Assembly (NCBI RefSeq): GCF_001280015.1
Contig: NZ_LGDV01000152.1
Span: 54,488-118,487, forward strand
Direction: 5' to 3'
Length of the DNA: 64,000 nucleotides
From: Streptomyces sp. MMG1121
GTDB lineage: Bacteria; Actinomycetota; Actinomycetes; Streptomycetales; Streptomycetaceae
Translations under genes and position numbers: made by a program
Notes under the pieces: generated by a model
Told to the model about the DNA's origin: nothing
Databases searched by the model: none
Seen by the model: the letters and a program-made list of their open reading frames with translations, nothing else
Shown: positions 31,421 to 40,489 of the stretch, in pieces
Layout: every line of letters begins with the position of its first letter
Position numbering within the stretch: the stretch's first letter is position 1

Positions 31421-33157
31421 ATGACCGCCGTCCGAACCGGCCCGGCCTTCTCCGTCCACGACATCCCGTTCAGCACCTACGGCTCCTGGTTCGACATCTC
31501 GCCCGTCGTCGCGGAGAAGACCTACGCCGAAGATCTCCACCTTGTCTCGCACCAGAACGGCATGCACGCCGTCCTGCGCCTGGTCCCTCTGGACCCGGCC
31601 GCGGGGGAGCGTGTCGAGACCCGCGTCGAGGCGACACCGGGCCTGCTCAGCTGGGCCGGCGCGAGCGGGCGCGTCGACCTTGCCTACGAGTCACCGGACA
31701 CCGTACGACTGCGGGGGAACGGCCTGGGCTTCGGCGTCTTCGCCGCCGCACAGACCCTGACCCCGTTCAGCGGAACGTACTTCTTCCACGACCCGGCGGC
31801 GGACGCGCACATCTTCACGTCGTACGAGACCGGACGCCGCTACCGCGTCACCGTGCTGTCCGGCACCCTCGCCGCGACGGCCGGAGCCCAGGCCCTGGGC
31901 AGCGCCGACCGCGGTGTCGCCGTGACCGCGGAGGCGGACGGCACCTGGGAGATCGCGGTCGAGGAACTCGACACAGCCCGCCCGCCGTACAAGTCCTCGG
32001 TGACCTTCGACGACATCATGAAGTCCGCAGAGGGGGCCTTCAGGGACTTCGTCGACGCGGTGGCCCCCTGGCGCTCGTCCGCCACCCCGGCAGCCGAACT
32101 CGCCGCGTACGTCGTCTGGTCGGCGACCGTGGCGCCGACGGGCCTGGTCACCCGTCCCGCCGTGCTGATGTCCAAGCACTGGATGGACAAGGTATGGAGC
32201 TGGGACCACTGCTTCAACGCCCTGGCGCTGGCCCCCGGTTCACCGCGACTGGCCCTGGACCAGTTCCACCTGCCCTTCGACCACCAGGACGCCGCCGGGG
32301 CCCTGCCGGACTCGGTCACTCACTCAGAGGTCCTCCACAACTTCGTGAAGCCGCCCATCCACGGCTGGGCCTTCGGCCACCTTCGTCGTCGGCTTTTGAC
32401 GGCGCCCAGCCAGGCGGAACTGGCCGCGGCGTACGGCCGGTTGACGCGCTGGACCGACTTCTGGCTCACCGCGCGGCGCGCGCCAGGAACCGAACTCGCC
32501 TACTACCAGCACGGCAACGACAGCGGCTGGGACAACGCCACCACCTTCGACCCCGAGCGGGTGGTCGTCACCGCCGACCTGGCCGCCTTCCTCATCCTCC
32601 AGCTGCACGAACTCGCCGACCTGGCCACGGAGTTGAACAGGCGGGACGAAGCGGATCGGTGGACACGCACGGCCGAGGAGATACAGACGGCCCTGCTCGA
32701 CCAGCTCTGGACCGGCGACCGGTTCGTCGCCCGCGGGGCCGAAACCGGGGACACCTGGAGCAGCGCCAGCCTCCTGGACCTGATGCCCATCGTGCTGGGC
32801 GAACACCTGCCCGGCGGGATCAGCAGCGCGCTGGCCGACCGCATCAAGGCCCATCTGACGCCGTACGGCCTGGCCACCGAACCGCCCACCTCCCCGCACT
32901 ACCTCCCCGACGGCTACTGGCGCGGCCCCATCTGGGCCCCGGCCACCGTCCTCGTCGAGGACGGCCTGCGCCGTGCCGGCCACCACCGGTTGGCCGACGA
33001 CATCAGCGCCCGCTTCCGCGCCCTGTGCGAGACGCACGGCTTCGCCGAGAACTTCGACGCCCTCACCGGGACGGGCCTGCGCGACCGCGCCTACACCTGG
33101 ACCGCCAGCAGCTACCTCCTCCTCGCGCAAGCGCACGCACACCGAGACGGCCACTGA
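31421..33157 (+). CDS. Cytoplasmic (alpha/alpha)6-barrel glycosidase, GH63-like
   Basis: This 578-aa protein has no signal peptide, so it probably acts on sugars imported by the ABC system just upstream. The N-terminal third is a beta-rich domain. The C-terminal part has the helical-barrel motifs HWMDKVWSWDHCFNALA, DHQDAAGALPDSVTH, YYQHGNDSGWDNATTF and GYWRGPIWAPATVLVEDGL, like those of GH63 and related glucosidase/debranching families. Acidic residues in SWDH and DSGWDN are catalytic candidates. Automatic pipelines may call it a glycogen debranching enzyme, but the context argues for a plant or hemicellulose oligosaccharide. Confidence 0.7.
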   Translation: MTAVRTGPAFSVHDIPFSTYGSWFDISPVVAEKTYAEDLHLVSHQNGMHAVLRLVPLDPAAGERVETRVEATPGLLSWAGASGRVDLAYESPDTVRLRGNGLGFGVFAAAQTLTPFSGTYFFHDPAADAHIFTSYETGRRYRVTVLSGTLAATAGAQALGSADRGVAVTAEADGTWEIAVEELDTARPPYKSSVTFDDIMKSAEGAFRDFVDAVAPWRSSATPAAELAAYVVWSATVAPTGLVTRPAVLMSKHWMDKVWSWDHCFNALALAPGSPRLALDQFHLPFDHQDAAGALPDSVTHSEVLHNFVKPPIHGWAFGHLRRRLLTAPSQAELAAAYGRLTRWTDFWLTARRAPGTELAYYQHGNDSGWDNATTFDPERVVVTADLAAFLILQLHELADLATELNRRDEADRWTRTAEEIQTALLDQLWTGDRFVARGAETGDTWSSASLLDLMPIVLGEHLPGGISSALADRIKAHLTPYGLATEPPTSPHYLPDGYWRGPIWAPATVLVEDGLRRAGHHRLADDISARFRALCETHGFAENFDALTGTGLRDRAYTWTASSYLLLAQAHAHRDGH

Positions 33158-33227
33158 CCGACTGCCTCCCCACAGCCCCGGGGCCACTCGGGTCCCGGTT
33201 CATTCTCCTCTCCCCAGGAGCCGCACA

Positions 33228-35075
33228 ATGAAGTCGCCCATTCCCAGAACCGTCCTCCGGACCAGACGCCGAGCCCTCTCGTCCGTCGTCCTCCTCATGA
33301 CCGCCGTCGCCTCGACCCTGGTTCCCGCCGCCCCCTCCCAAGCCGCGGACACCAGCGTCACCGTCGACTTCGCCACCGCCGGCGGCGCCCCGACGTACCA
33401 CGCCTCCGGAATGATCTACGGCATGACGCCGGACGGCTCGCTGCCGCAGGACCACTTCTTCAAGGACATCAAGTGGCACTTCATGCGGGCCGGCGGCGCG
33501 CAGCTCAACAGCGGCGGCTACGCCACCAGCCTCGCCGACTACCAGACCCGCTGGAACGCGACCCTGGCGCAGTACAAACGGACCGTCGCGCTCGGCGGCA
33601 CGTTCGTGCTGCTCCCGCACGACCTGTGGGGCGCGGACGGCACCACCAACCAGGGCTGGCCGGGCGACAACGGTGACTGGACACAGTTCGACAACTTCGT
33701 CACCCAGCTCATCAACGACGTCAAAGCCAACAACATGACCGTCGAGTGGGATCTGTGGAACGAGCCCGACGGCGCCGGCTTCTGGAAGCCCTCGCAGGCG
33801 CAGTACCTGCAGATGTGGTCGCGCTTCTACGCCCGGGTCCGGACAGCCTTCCCTGGTCAGCTCATCGTCGGACCGAGCACGGCCTCCCAGTCGAACTCCT
33901 CCAACACCTGGTGGACCACCTACCTGAACTACGTCAAGGCCAACAACGTCGCCCCCGACATCTACAGCTGGCACGACGAGCCGGGCGACCCCGCCACCGA
34001 CGTCGGCCGCGCCAACTCCGTCCTGTCAGCGGCCGGGTTGCCCCACTCCCGCCCCTACCAGATCAACGAGTACGCCACCCTGTCCATGCAGTCCCCGGGC
34101 GGCGGCGCCTGGTTCGTCGGCCGCCTGGAGCGCGCCGGCGCCGACGGTCTGCGCGGCAACTGGGCCTCCGGCACGGGCCTGCACGACGACGAGGCGAACC
34201 TGCTCACCAAGAACGGCACCGGCCAGTACCTGCCGCTCGGCGAGTGGTTCCTGTACCGCTACTACGGCTCGCAGACCGGCAACATCGTCAATCTCGTCCC
34301 CGGCACCAACACCGACGGCCTCGCCACCAAGGACAACACCGCCGAGAACGCCAAGATCCTGCTCGGCAGCAACGGCAACACCGGTACGGTCACCGTCAAC
34401 CTCACCGGCCTCAACACCACGTCGGTCGTGGAGAACAACCAGGTCCGTGCGGTCGTCCAGCGTGTCCCGTACGACAACGGCGCGGCGGTCGCCGGACCGG
34501 AGACGATCTCCGACACCACCCTGGGTGTCAGCAACAACGCAGCGTCGGTGAGCATCCCCTGGTCGAACGCCAAGGACGGCTACACCGTCACCCTGCTCCC
34601 GCCGTCGAACACGACCGTCGCCACGGTCGCCGTCAGCGAGAACAGCGGGCAGTGCCTGGACGACACCAACCTGAGCACCGCGAACGGAACGCAGTACCAG
34701 CAGTGGTACTGCGAGGGCGGTTACCAGCAGATGCTCGACCTCAAGCCGGTGAGCGGCAAGACGAACACGTACACCGTGGTGAACGACCTCAGCGGCAAGT
34801 GCCTCGACGTCTCCGGGGCGTCCACCGCCGACGGCGCCGCCGTCATCCAGTACACCTGCAACGGCGGCACCAACCAGCAGTTCACCCTCAACCCCGTCAC
34901 CGCGCTCGGCAACAGCAAGGACTACCAACTGGTCGCCGTCCACAGCGGCAAGTGCGTCGACGTCAGCAACGTGTCCACCACGGCCGGCGCGCTGATCCAC
35001 CAGTGGACCTGCGACCCGGCGAACGTGCTGAGCACCAAGAAGAACCAGGTCTGGCGCCTCTCCGGCAAGGGCTGA
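33228..35075 (+). CDS. Secreted clan GH-A glycosidase (GH39-like) with CBM13
   Basis: The signal peptide (core SSVVLLMTAVASTLVP) ends at SQAAD. The barrel shows IYGMTPDGSLPQDHFF, VEWDLWNEPDGAGFW with the acid/base Glu, SWHDEPGDP, and RPYQINEYATLS with the nucleophile Glu. This is a clan GH-A layout most like GH39. A beta-sandwich follows, then from about residue 460 a CBM13 (CLDDTNLST; CLDVSGASTADG; NQQFTL; CVDVSNVSTTAG). In the last lobe the usual QxW is replaced by NQVW. It closes the second sugar operon. The substrate is not evident. Confidence 0.82.
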   Translation: MKSPIPRTVLRTRRRALSSVVLLMTAVASTLVPAAPSQAADTSVTVDFATAGGAPTYHASGMIYGMTPDGSLPQDHFFKDIKWHFMRAGGAQLNSGGYATSLADYQTRWNATLAQYKRTVALGGTFVLLPHDLWGADGTTNQGWPGDNGDWTQFDNFVTQLINDVKANNMTVEWDLWNEPDGAGFWKPSQAQYLQMWSRFYARVRTAFPGQLIVGPSTASQSNSSNTWWTTYLNYVKANNVAPDIYSWHDEPGDPATDVGRANSVLSAAGLPHSRPYQINEYATLSMQSPGGGAWFVGRLERAGADGLRGNWASGTGLHDDEANLLTKNGTGQYLPLGEWFLYRYYGSQTGNIVNLVPGTNTDGLATKDNTAENAKILLGSNGNTGTVTVNLTGLNTTSVVENNQVRAVVQRVPYDNGAAVAGPETISDTTLGVSNNAASVSIPWSNAKDGYTVTLLPPSNTTVATVAVSENSGQCLDDTNLSTANGTQYQQWYCEGGYQQMLDLKPVSGKTNTYTVVNDLSGKCLDVSGASTADGAAVIQYTCNGGTNQQFTLNPVTALGNSKDYQLVAVHSGKCVDVSNVSTTAGALIHQWTCDPANVLSTKKNQVWRLSGKG

Positions 35076-35199
35076 CGCCCGGTACCTTGCCACAGCTGTC
35101 ACGGCTCAAGGTCCGACCCGGAGTTGGGAACGCTCGCGTGCAGCGGAAGGCCCCGCCCACCCGCCAAGGGGGAGACGGATGTGCGGGGCCGGCCGTGAA

Positions 35200-35350
35200 G
35201 CCTGACCAGTGGCTGCCCTGGCCCTCCGGTGCCACGCGCACGGTGGCTTCCCCCATGGCCGGTGTCCCGGCGGCGTGCCAGCGGCCGAGGTGCTCCTCGA
35301 CGGCATCCCAGAGCGGGTCAGGACCACCTTGTCGAACGATGCAGCGGCCG
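35200..35350 (-). pseudogene. Scrap resembling the tail of a protein-isoaspartate-type methyltransferase
   Basis: One minus-strand frame reads VRQGGPDPLWDAVEEHLGRW then HAAGTPAMGEATVRVAPEGQ. This resembles the C-terminal tail of Streptomyces methyltransferases of the L-isoaspartate family (a ...GPRRLWDEVE... pattern). It has no methylase domain, and the neighbouring frames are broken. The identification is tentative. Confidence 0.3.
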
Positions 35351-35516
35351 CCCCGGCGCCGGAGCGTGGCCGGCGAGGTCGCGGTCCCGGAGCAGTACTT
35401 CAGCTGCATCCCGGCCGAGCGCGGCGAGTTCGTCGCCGCGCCGTCGACGTGATCAGCGGGGCGAGTCGAAGCCGTCGACGACGTGCCGCAGATCGGCCTC
35501 GCCGGCATGTCGAAGC

Positions 35517-35969
35517 AGCGCCGTCCGCGCCCACGCGCCCGACGACGCCGACATCGTGCTGCTCCACGTCACCCCGGCCGAGGTCCCGGGCGCGGCGCAC
35601 GGTGCCTTCGCCGGTCTGCTCGGCCGCGGCCATGGCAAACGCGACCCCGGCACGCAGAAGAAGCAGCTGGCCGCCGCCTCCGCCGAGACGTTCCTGGCCG
35701 AGTCCGCGCAGCGTCTGGACCGTCCGTGCGCCCATGTCGAGCGGACCGGCCGCGTCGAGCGGGAGGTCGTCGCCGCGGTCGACGGCGCCGACCTGCTCAT
35801 CCTCACCCGCGACGGTGACCGGACCCGTCCCGGGCCGCGCAGCCTCGGGCATGCCGGCCGTTTCATCGTCGACCACGCCCCGTGCCCCGTCCTGCTGGTG
35901 CGGCCCGAGCCCGCACCCGGCATCGGCACCACCCCGGCCCTGCCACCCCACCTGCCGCACCACCGATAG
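35517..35969 (+). pseudogene. Universal stress protein (UspA-type), N-terminus missing
   Basis: The readable part is HAPDDADIVLLHVTPAEVPG through DGADLLILTRDGDR and HAGRFIVDHAPCPVLLVRPE, a single Usp domain with its closing strand. The first beta-strand and the normal start are missing. Upstream bases give unrelated text, so a recombination joint lies near 35516. Without the first strand the fold is doubtful, although the remaining 150 codons have no stop. Confidence 0.7.
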
Positions 35970-36094
35970 CGGCAGGCACCCGGCACCGGAACTGACTGCT
36001 GTCGATCTCCTGCCCCGCTGTCTCATGCCGGAGCGAGCCGGCCCTCTGCCGACATGGCTTGGTAGGGGGCCGCAGGTGGGCCCCTGTGAGCTCC

Positions 36095-36853
36095 TCACTC
36101 CTCCTGGTGGCGGGGCTTCGCCGGAGCACCCCGTGGACGTCCCACTGAGCCGGTGACGAGTGACTCCGAGGCGTGCAGGTGTTCCCTCAACCACTGCTCC
36201 GTGTTGTTGACATGCAGGAGGGCGGCGGCCTGGCTCAGGAAGGCGTCACGGGTTGAGAGGGCCGAGAAGATCGACTCGTGTTCGGCGAGCGTGCGGCCCG
36301 CGGCCTGATCGTCGACCAGGCCGCGCCAGATCCGGGCACGCAGCGTACGGCCCGATATGCCCTCCAGGAGCGTGAGCAGCGAGTTGTTGCCCGTCGCGGA
36401 GATCACGGCCCGGTGGAAGGCCACGTCGTGGGCGTTGAGCTGCTCGACGTCGTCCCGGGCCCCGCTCATGGCGTCCAGATGGCGCTTGACCTCGGCGAGC
36501 TGCTCGTCGGAGATCCGGGTGGCGGCCAGCGCGGTCGCCGCCGGCTCCAGCAGCCTGCGGACCTCCATCAAGTCCAGCAGAGCGGCCGAGTCGTTCTGGA
36601 GGAGTTCCACGGCTCCGCCGAGGCCTTCGAACAGCAGGCTGGGCTCCAGACTGGTCACGTACGTGCCATCACCTCGCCGGACCTCCAGCACGCGTGCGAC
36701 GGCCAGTGCCTTGACGGCCTCGCGGGCGAGGTTGCGGGACAGACCCAGCTGGGCGGCGAGATCCGCCTCCGGTGGCAGTTTCGAACCCGGAGGCAGCGCG
36801 CCGCTGCGGATCAGCTCACGGATGTGCTCGATGGCCTTGTCTGTCAAAGACAC
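36095..36853 (-). CDS. FadR-type GntR regulator with FCD domain
   Basis: This 252-aa repressor has a winged helix-turn-helix at residues 5-70 (AIEHIRELIRSGALPPGSKL, LAAQLGLSRNLAREAVKAL, GDGTYVTS) and a C-terminal helical FCD effector domain. The latter has LMEVRRLLEPAATALAA and AHDVAFHRAVISATGNNSL, with Asp and His residues that usually bind a metal and a small acid. No target gene is evident beside it, because both flanks are rearranged. It may control sugar-acid or amino-acid catabolism elsewhere. Confidence 0.88.
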   Translation of the reverse strand: MSLTDKAIEHIRELIRSGALPPGSKLPPEADLAAQLGLSRNLAREAVKALAVARVLEVRRGDGTYVTSLEPSLLFEGLGGAVELLQNDSAALLDLMEVRRLLEPAATALAATRISDEQLAEVKRHLDAMSGARDDVEQLNAHDVAFHRAVISATGNNSLLTLLEGISGRTLRARIWRGLVDDQAAGRTLAEHESIFSALSTRDAFLSQAAALLHVNNTEQWLREHLHASESLVTGSVGRPRGAPAKPRHQEE

Positions 36854-37189
36854 CGCGCACTCCTCCCGCGACCGGCCCGCGACCGGCCCGCGCCGGTACG
36901 TCCATCAGGCCCGAGCGCGAAGATCGACTCACAGACCGCCGGGAACGGGCCGATGGTGAAGCTGCACGTTTCGTTCGACCTGTTCGTGGTTTCGCATGCT
37001 CAGGGTGACGTCGATGATACTGGGACGCGTGCCGGGGGAGGCCATGGCCGCGGCGGGCCGGCTCGTCCAGTGTTCCCTCGGCGGCCTGTCGTGGGGCGAG
37101 CAGCCCGGAGTTCTGGAGGCCGTCACGGACAGGCGAGGCGCCTGGAGCTGTTCCGAGGCCGCGAACCGGTCGAGGACTTGGAACACGTG
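36854..37189. other. Non-coding or scrambled stretch before the amidohydrolase scar
   Basis: A minus-strand frame here ends IIDVTLSMRNHEQVERNVQL then HHRPVPGGL and a stop, which reads like the end of a real protein that I cannot place. No start or domain is visible. Confidence 0.3.
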
Positions 37190-37560
37190 GGTCGCCGTAC
37201 CGGTGGCCGATGGCGTGCGCGTGCATGTGCCACCCGTCCGCGTCCGGGGCGCCGACAAGAGTCTGGTAGTCCCGGTCGCTGACGCACAGGTCGCCGCGGT
37301 GGTCGGTCGGCTTGCCCTGGGCGCCCGGGTAGGGCGTCAGCAGGGCGGCGGTCTGGGCCGGGAACTCCATCACGCCGTCGAGGAACACCTTGGCCGTCGT
37401 CAGTCGCAGCGTGGCCGGTCCGGCGAAACGTCTGCGCACGTCGCGCAGGTACTCGGCTGCCGCCTGGGGCTTCTTGGCCAGGTCGGCGTCGATCAGCAGC
37501 GCCGGGGTGATGTGCTGCGGCAGCAGGCCCTGCTTGACGAGGTCGGCATAGGTCTTGACG
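37190..37560 (-). pseudogene. YtcJ-type amidohydrolase, inverted C-terminal part
   Basis: The minus-strand text SVKTYADLVKQGLLPQHITP, LRLTTAKVFLDGVMEFPAQT and DADGWHMHAHAIGHR is the second half of an exported amidohydrolase_3 (YtcJ-like) enzyme, including a metal-site histidine region (HAHAIG). It begins abruptly at 37560, exactly where the N-terminal half of such a protein begins on the other strand. It loses frame after HAHAIG. Confidence 0.75.
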
Positions 37561-38220
37561 CTGTCCTCGCTGCGCAGGCGGACGTTCCTGTCCGCGGCCG
37601 GAGCAGGTGCGCTCGCGGTTGCCGGTACCGCTACGGCCGCCCGGGCCGCGACCGGCCGCTCCCCGGCGCGGGTGGCCACCGTAGTGCTGAACGGGCCGGT
37701 GTCCACCGAAGCCCAGGGAGGCGCACCGGCCCAGGTGATGGCCGCCGGCAGCGACGGAAGGATCCTCACGGTCGGGTCCGACGCGGAGATACGCCGTCGC
37801 ATCGGCCGCCGTACCGTCGTCAGCGACGCCCACAGAGGTACGGTCATGCCGGGCCTCCAGGACGGGCACATGCACCCGCTCGCTGCGGCCATGCGGTCCC
37901 TGAACCCGTCTCTGCGCAAACAGAACATGACCGTTCCGCAGTTCCGCGCCATGCTCCAGGAGATGCTGGACGCCACGGCGCCTCAGGACCCGGACGGCTG
38001 GCTCCACGTCACCGACCGGAACCCGGTCGGCCTGTAGCCCGCGGGCACCGTCGCAGACAAGACGCTGCTCGACTCGCTGAACACCAGGCGTCCGGTCTAC
38101 CTGCAGGGTTCGGACTTCCACAACAGCCTCGTCAACAGCCGGGCACTCGCGCTCGCGGGAGTCGGCCGCGGCACCGCCGACCCGGCGGGCGGGCACATCG
38201 TCCGCGGCAGCGCGGGGATC
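37555..38220 (+). pseudogene. YtcJ-type amidohydrolase, N-terminal part, with nonsense codon
   Basis: A Tat-like signal (SLRRRTFLSAAGAGALAVAG) leads into VVLNGPVSTEAQGGAPAQVM and GTVMPGLQDGHMHPLAAAM, the metal-binding HxH entrance of amidohydrolases. A TAG at 38035-38037 interrupts it, after which the same frame goes on with TLLDSLNTRRPVYLQGSDFH and NSLVNSRALALAGV. Near 38215 the text passes in frame into a trpC-like protein. The missing half lies inverted to the left. Confidence 0.8.
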
Positions 38221-38268
38221 CTCGCGGGAGTCCGCGAAGACCTGGAAGCGCGTAAGCGCGCGACGCCA

Positions 38269-38985
38269 TTGGCGGAGCTGCGCTCCCGGGCAGCGGACGC
38301 GGCACCCGCGATCGACCCGCTGCCCGCGTTCCGGGCGCCCGGGGTGTCCGTCATCGCCGAGGTGAAGCGAAAGAGCCCCAGCAACGGTGCGCTAGCAGAC
38401 ATCCCCGATCCTGCATCCCTCGCGAGCCAGTACGCGGTCGGCGGTGCCGCTGCCATCAGTGTGCTGACCGAGAGCAGGCGTTTCGGCGGCTCTCTCGCCG
38501 ACCTGGACGCCGTACGCGCCCGGGTCGATGTGCCCGTCCTGCGCAAGGACTTCATCGTCGACCCCTATCAGCTGTGGGAGGCTCGCGCGCACGGCGCCGA
38601 TCTTGCGCTGCTCATGGTCGTGTCGCTGGACGACGGCCGGCTCGCTGACCGGATGGGGCTGTGCAAAGAGTTGGGCCTCACGCCGCTCGTGGAGGCACAC
38701 ACGGCCGACGAAGTGCGGCGCGCCATCGCCGCGGGCGCAGAGCTCCTCGGCATCACCGCTCGGGACCTGACGACGCTGCACGCGGATCGCAAGGTCTTCG
38801 CCGACCTCGTGACGGCCATCCCGGAAGGCACGGTCAAGGTCGCGGAATCGGGAGTGACGGGCCCAAAGGATGTTGCGGAGTACCGAGGTTGGGGAGCCGA
38901 CGCGGTGCTGGTCGGCGAGGAACTGGTGCGCTCGGGAGACCCGCGCAGCGCCGTGCGCGAGTTCATCGAGGCGGCCGGGGGGTAA
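38269..38985 (+). CDS. Indole-3-glycerol-phosphate synthase-like (TrpC), N-terminus fused to a foreign sequence
   Basis: TrpC closes the indole ring in tryptophan synthesis. Recognisable parts are VIAEVKRKSPSNGALADI, VLTESRRFGGSLADL, VPVLRKDFIVDPYQLWEA, GLTPLVEAHTADEV and VKVAESGV, which form a full (beta/alpha)8 barrel. Homology extends upstream to about 38222 (GVREDLEARKRATPLAEL), but no ATG or GTG lies there. That codon run continues in frame from the amidohydrolase remnant, and the first usable start is TTG 38269. The usual GVNNRNL segment reads GITARDL, losing a conserved Asn. It may be a silent paralogue. No other trp genes are nearby. Confidence 0.72.
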   Translation: MAELRSRAADAAPAIDPLPAFRAPGVSVIAEVKRKSPSNGALADIPDPASLASQYAVGGAAAISVLTESRRFGGSLADLDAVRARVDVPVLRKDFIVDPYQLWEARAHGADLALLMVVSLDDGRLADRMGLCKELGLTPLVEAHTADEVRRAIAAGAELLGITARDLTTLHADRKVFADLVTAIPEGTVKVAESGVTGPKDVAEYRGWGADAVLVGEELVRSGDPRSAVREFIEAAGG

Positions 38986-39089
38986 CGGCGACTGGCTCGG
39001 CCGGTGGCGCGCCTGGACATGACGAGCCGAGCCACCGGACCGATTCGGCTCCGGCCGCTGTGGAGGCCGGGGCTGTCTTCAGCCGGTTC
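38986..39089. other. Short joint between trpC-like gene and transposase scraps
   Basis: I saw no gene or hairpin here. It separates the trpC-like stop from the minus-strand IS256 scrap. Confidence 0.3.
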
Positions 39090-39245
39090 GGCGGGGGGCG
39101 GTCGGCCACGGAGTACCTGCGGAGACGCAGCGTCGGTCGAAGACCTGCCGTTCCAGCGAGTTGGTCGACCAGAACTTCTCGCAGTGTGCGTCGGCGGAAC
39201 GTCGACGAACGCGGTGATGTGTGTTGCCGCATCCAGCAGTATCGT
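39090..39245 (-). pseudogene. IS256-family transposase scrap
   Basis: In two minus-strand frames the text DAATHITAFVDVP and HCEKFWSTNSLER can be read. This matches the stretch around the catalytic Glu of IS256 transposases (...W-x-T-N-P-hydrophobic-E-R...). A frameshift separates the two pieces. Confidence 0.55.
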
Positions 39246-39285
39246 CTTGACCTGTGGAATCTGCCGTCCGAGCATGTCGCCGACC

Positions 39286-39530
39286 ACACATTTCACGAAA
39301 ACCTGCGACGAAGAACGCCCCGAGCTGGTGATCCAGGCCGCCACCACCATCTCCGCCGTCCAGGATCCAGCGGGCACAACGGGTGCGCGGCATCACTCCG
39401 CTCGGCCCCATCGCCGCCGACCACAGCAGCCAGGCCAAGGCGGGGTACGGCCTCGGCAAGGCGCCCTTCACCATCGACTGGGACAACCAGCAGGCGATCT
39501 GCCCACGCGGGGCGTGGCACCAACGCAGCA
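39286..39530 (+). pseudogene. IS1182-type transposase scrap
   Basis: TKTCDEERPELVIQAATTIS then AVQD and, in another frame, DHSSQAKAGYGLGKAPFTID then WDNQQAICPRG match the middle of IS1182-family transposases. Start and end are missing and there is a frameshift between the parts. Confidence 0.6.
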
Positions 39531-39627
39531 GAGTTCGCCATGTGAGCGTGCGCTCGTCCGGTCCAGGTGCGCGGCCACGGCGCCCATCGAGATCGGGGAA
39601 GCGACAAGTTATTGAGAATTCGAGGCA

Positions 39628-40387
39628 GTGATCGGGCAGGGTGGAGGGATGCCTGAGTCGTCCTTGCCGGGAGGTTTCGTCAATGCGGTCGTTCGTGTCG
39701 GGGACACGGTGCGCCGTCCGGCCTCTGCTCGCACGAGGTTCGTGGGTGATCTGCTGAGGTTGCTCGGAGCATGTGGATGCGGCGGAGCTCCGCGGTATCT
39801 CGGTGCGGACGACACGGGTCGCGAAGTGCTGAGTTACCTTGACGGGCATGTGGCGTGGGAGCCGCGACAGCCCGCTGCCGTGTCGTCGGACGAGAGCCTG
39901 GTGGCGGTCGCTCGGCTGGTGCGTGAGTTCCACGACCTGACGGCCGGCACCACGCTGGCTGGAGACCACGAGGCCGTGTGTCACAACGACCTGTCGCCCA
40001 AGAACACGGTCTATCCGCTGGTCGGTGGCGCGCTTCGGCCGGTGGCGTTCATCGACTGGGATCTGGCGGCGCCGGGTGCGCGGATCCATGACATCGCTCA
40101 TGTCTGCTGGCAGTACCTCGGTCTCGGCCCTGCCGTGGCCGACGTCGGGGGAGGCGGCCCGGCGCATGAAACTGATCGCTGACAGCTACGAGTTGTCGGA
40201 CCGGCAACGTCTTGTGTCCACGGTCTTGTGGTGGCAGGACAGGTGCTGGCGGGGCATCGAGACTGCAGCTGATGCAGGAGACGTCGCCATGGTCCGCCTT
40301 CGGTCTGGCGGGGTGGTGAGGGAAGTACAGAGAGCCTGTCAGTGGGTTTCCGATCATCAGGGTGCTTTGGAAGGCGCACTGCAGTGA
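39628..40387 (+). pseudogene. Aminoglycoside-phosphotransferase-fold kinase gene with a one-base frameshift
   Basis: The first part reads LPGGFVNAVVRVGDTVRRPA, AVCHNDLSPKNTVY (the catalytic HxDLxxxN loop) and AFIDWDLAAPGARIHDIAHV (the metal-binding Asp), an APH-fold small-molecule kinase. After DVG the frame ends early at 40182. Removing one G from the GGGGG at 40147-40151 restores EAARRMKLIADSYEL and LWWQDRCWRGIETAADAGD down to a stop at 40387, the normal family ending. An ATG at 39649 is an alternative start. The substrate is unknown, and resistance should not be assumed. Confidence 0.8.
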
Positions 40388-40489
40388 GCGCGTGGCGGTA
40401 GTCGGCCGGGCTGTGGGGTGGCTTCCTGCGCAGGTCGATCAGAGCGTGGGGGACCCTCGCACCGCCCCGCCCGGGCAAATCGCGCAACG

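Noticed and set aside
36854..37258. A small gene ending HHRPVPGGL on the minus strand
   Set aside because: The end looks protein-like, but there is no start or recognisable domain, and the left part overlaps the amidohydrolase scar.
39628..40387. A working aminoglycoside-resistance gene
   Set aside because: The fold is APH-like, but many such kinases act on other substrates and the frame is broken at 40147-40151.
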